50,308 bases of DNA, taken from Treponema sp. Lineage in GTDB: Bacteria; Spirochaetota; Spirochaetia; Treponematales; Treponemataceae. Under the pieces are notes generated by a model that had not been told where the DNA came from, ran no database searches, and was given only the letters and a program-made list of their open reading frames with translations. The stretch lies in NCBI GenBank assembly GCA_017629095.1, contig JAGBXW010000032.1:1-50308 (forward strand), read 5' to 3'. A program made the translations under genes and the position numbers. Positions within the stretch are counted from its first letter, which is position 1. Each line of letters starts with the position of its first letter. Below, piece by piece: positions 50,191 to 50,308 of this stretch.

Positions 50191-50286
50191 TTAGGAGGGG
50201 ACACCCCCTCTACTCAGAAGCGGTGGGTTTCCCCTCCTAAAACCACCCTTTCCCCCAGCACTGCTTAGGGGCTGCTGGCCCCTAAG
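50191..50286. repeat. GC-rich inverted repeats at the window end
   Basis: TTAGGAGGGGA (50191-50201) is inverted at 50230-50240, and CTTAGGGG (50264-50271) at 50279-50286 with a 7-base loop. The region is much more GC-rich than the surroundings. It may be a terminator, the edge of a mobile element, or a dispersed repeat; the window ends before this can be decided. Confidence 0.6.
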
Positions 50287-50308
50287 AACCCCAGACAAAA
50301 GAGATTTC

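Overview
The window looks like chromosomal DNA of a spirochaete, most likely a host-associated Treponema. The grounds are indirect: the combination of an HTH-PTS IIA fusion, an MnmA/IscS/NifU-type operon, an AddAB-type nuclease, an Na/Pi-PhoU transporter, Rpn-family fragments, poly-G phase variation and many small toxin-antitoxin (TA) modules. No rRNA or convincing tRNA gene is present, so the taxonomic call is inference.

Layout. 1-2533: the 3' part of a membrane protein, the class Ia ribonucleotide reductase small subunit nrdB, and a Crp/Fnr regulator. 2502-4760: a HAD phosphatase, a Phd-VapC module bracketed by a short direct repeat, and a remnant of a CstA-type transporter. 4758-12434 (minus strand): addB-addA recombination nuclease and mazG. 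12537-15318 (minus): a serine hydrolase, a second Phd-VapC module, and a HicAB module sandwiched between two 101-bp direct repeats that carry the phd promoter and the first phd codons. 15326-17442 (minus): a two-component system, divergent from a TolC / membrane-fusion / RND efflux operon (17613-23144).

23272-25368: peptidyl-tRNA hydrolase, a single-domain globin with a DUF454 protein, and a convergent NsrR-like Rrf2 regulator, which looks like a nitric-oxide response unit. 25581-27692: citrate synthase and an RsuA-type pseudouridine synthase. 27744-30332: a large fusion of ferredoxin, [FeFe]-hydrogenase-like, degenerate GGDEF and intact EAL domains, a candidate redox- or H2-sensing c-di-GMP phosphodiesterase. 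30475-33430: mnmA-iscS-nifU, coupling Fe-S/sulfur supply to tRNA thiolation. 33510-42679: a catalytically degenerate M23 protein with a beta-propeller partner, cytidine deaminase, HTH-PTS IIA regulator, Na/Pi symporter, GltD-like oxidoreductase, DUF2442 protein, an RluA-type enzyme with a long extra N-terminal domain, and an HU-like/DUF4469 protein.

42680-50308 is accessory DNA. It holds a nine-unit 22-bp tandem array, a Type ISP restriction-modification gene broken at an 11-G tract with two non-identical copies of the same methyltransferase segment, pieces of a second methylase 3' end bracketing a DUF2281-PIN TA module, and two 78-codon ORFs that correspond to the C-terminal, internally started part of Rpn nucleases.

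Three themes recur. TA cassettes are bracketed by direct repeats made of gene ends. Several genes have a -10 box so close to the start codon that leaderless mRNAs are likely. Defence genes survive as 3'-terminal pieces that keep their own translation signals.
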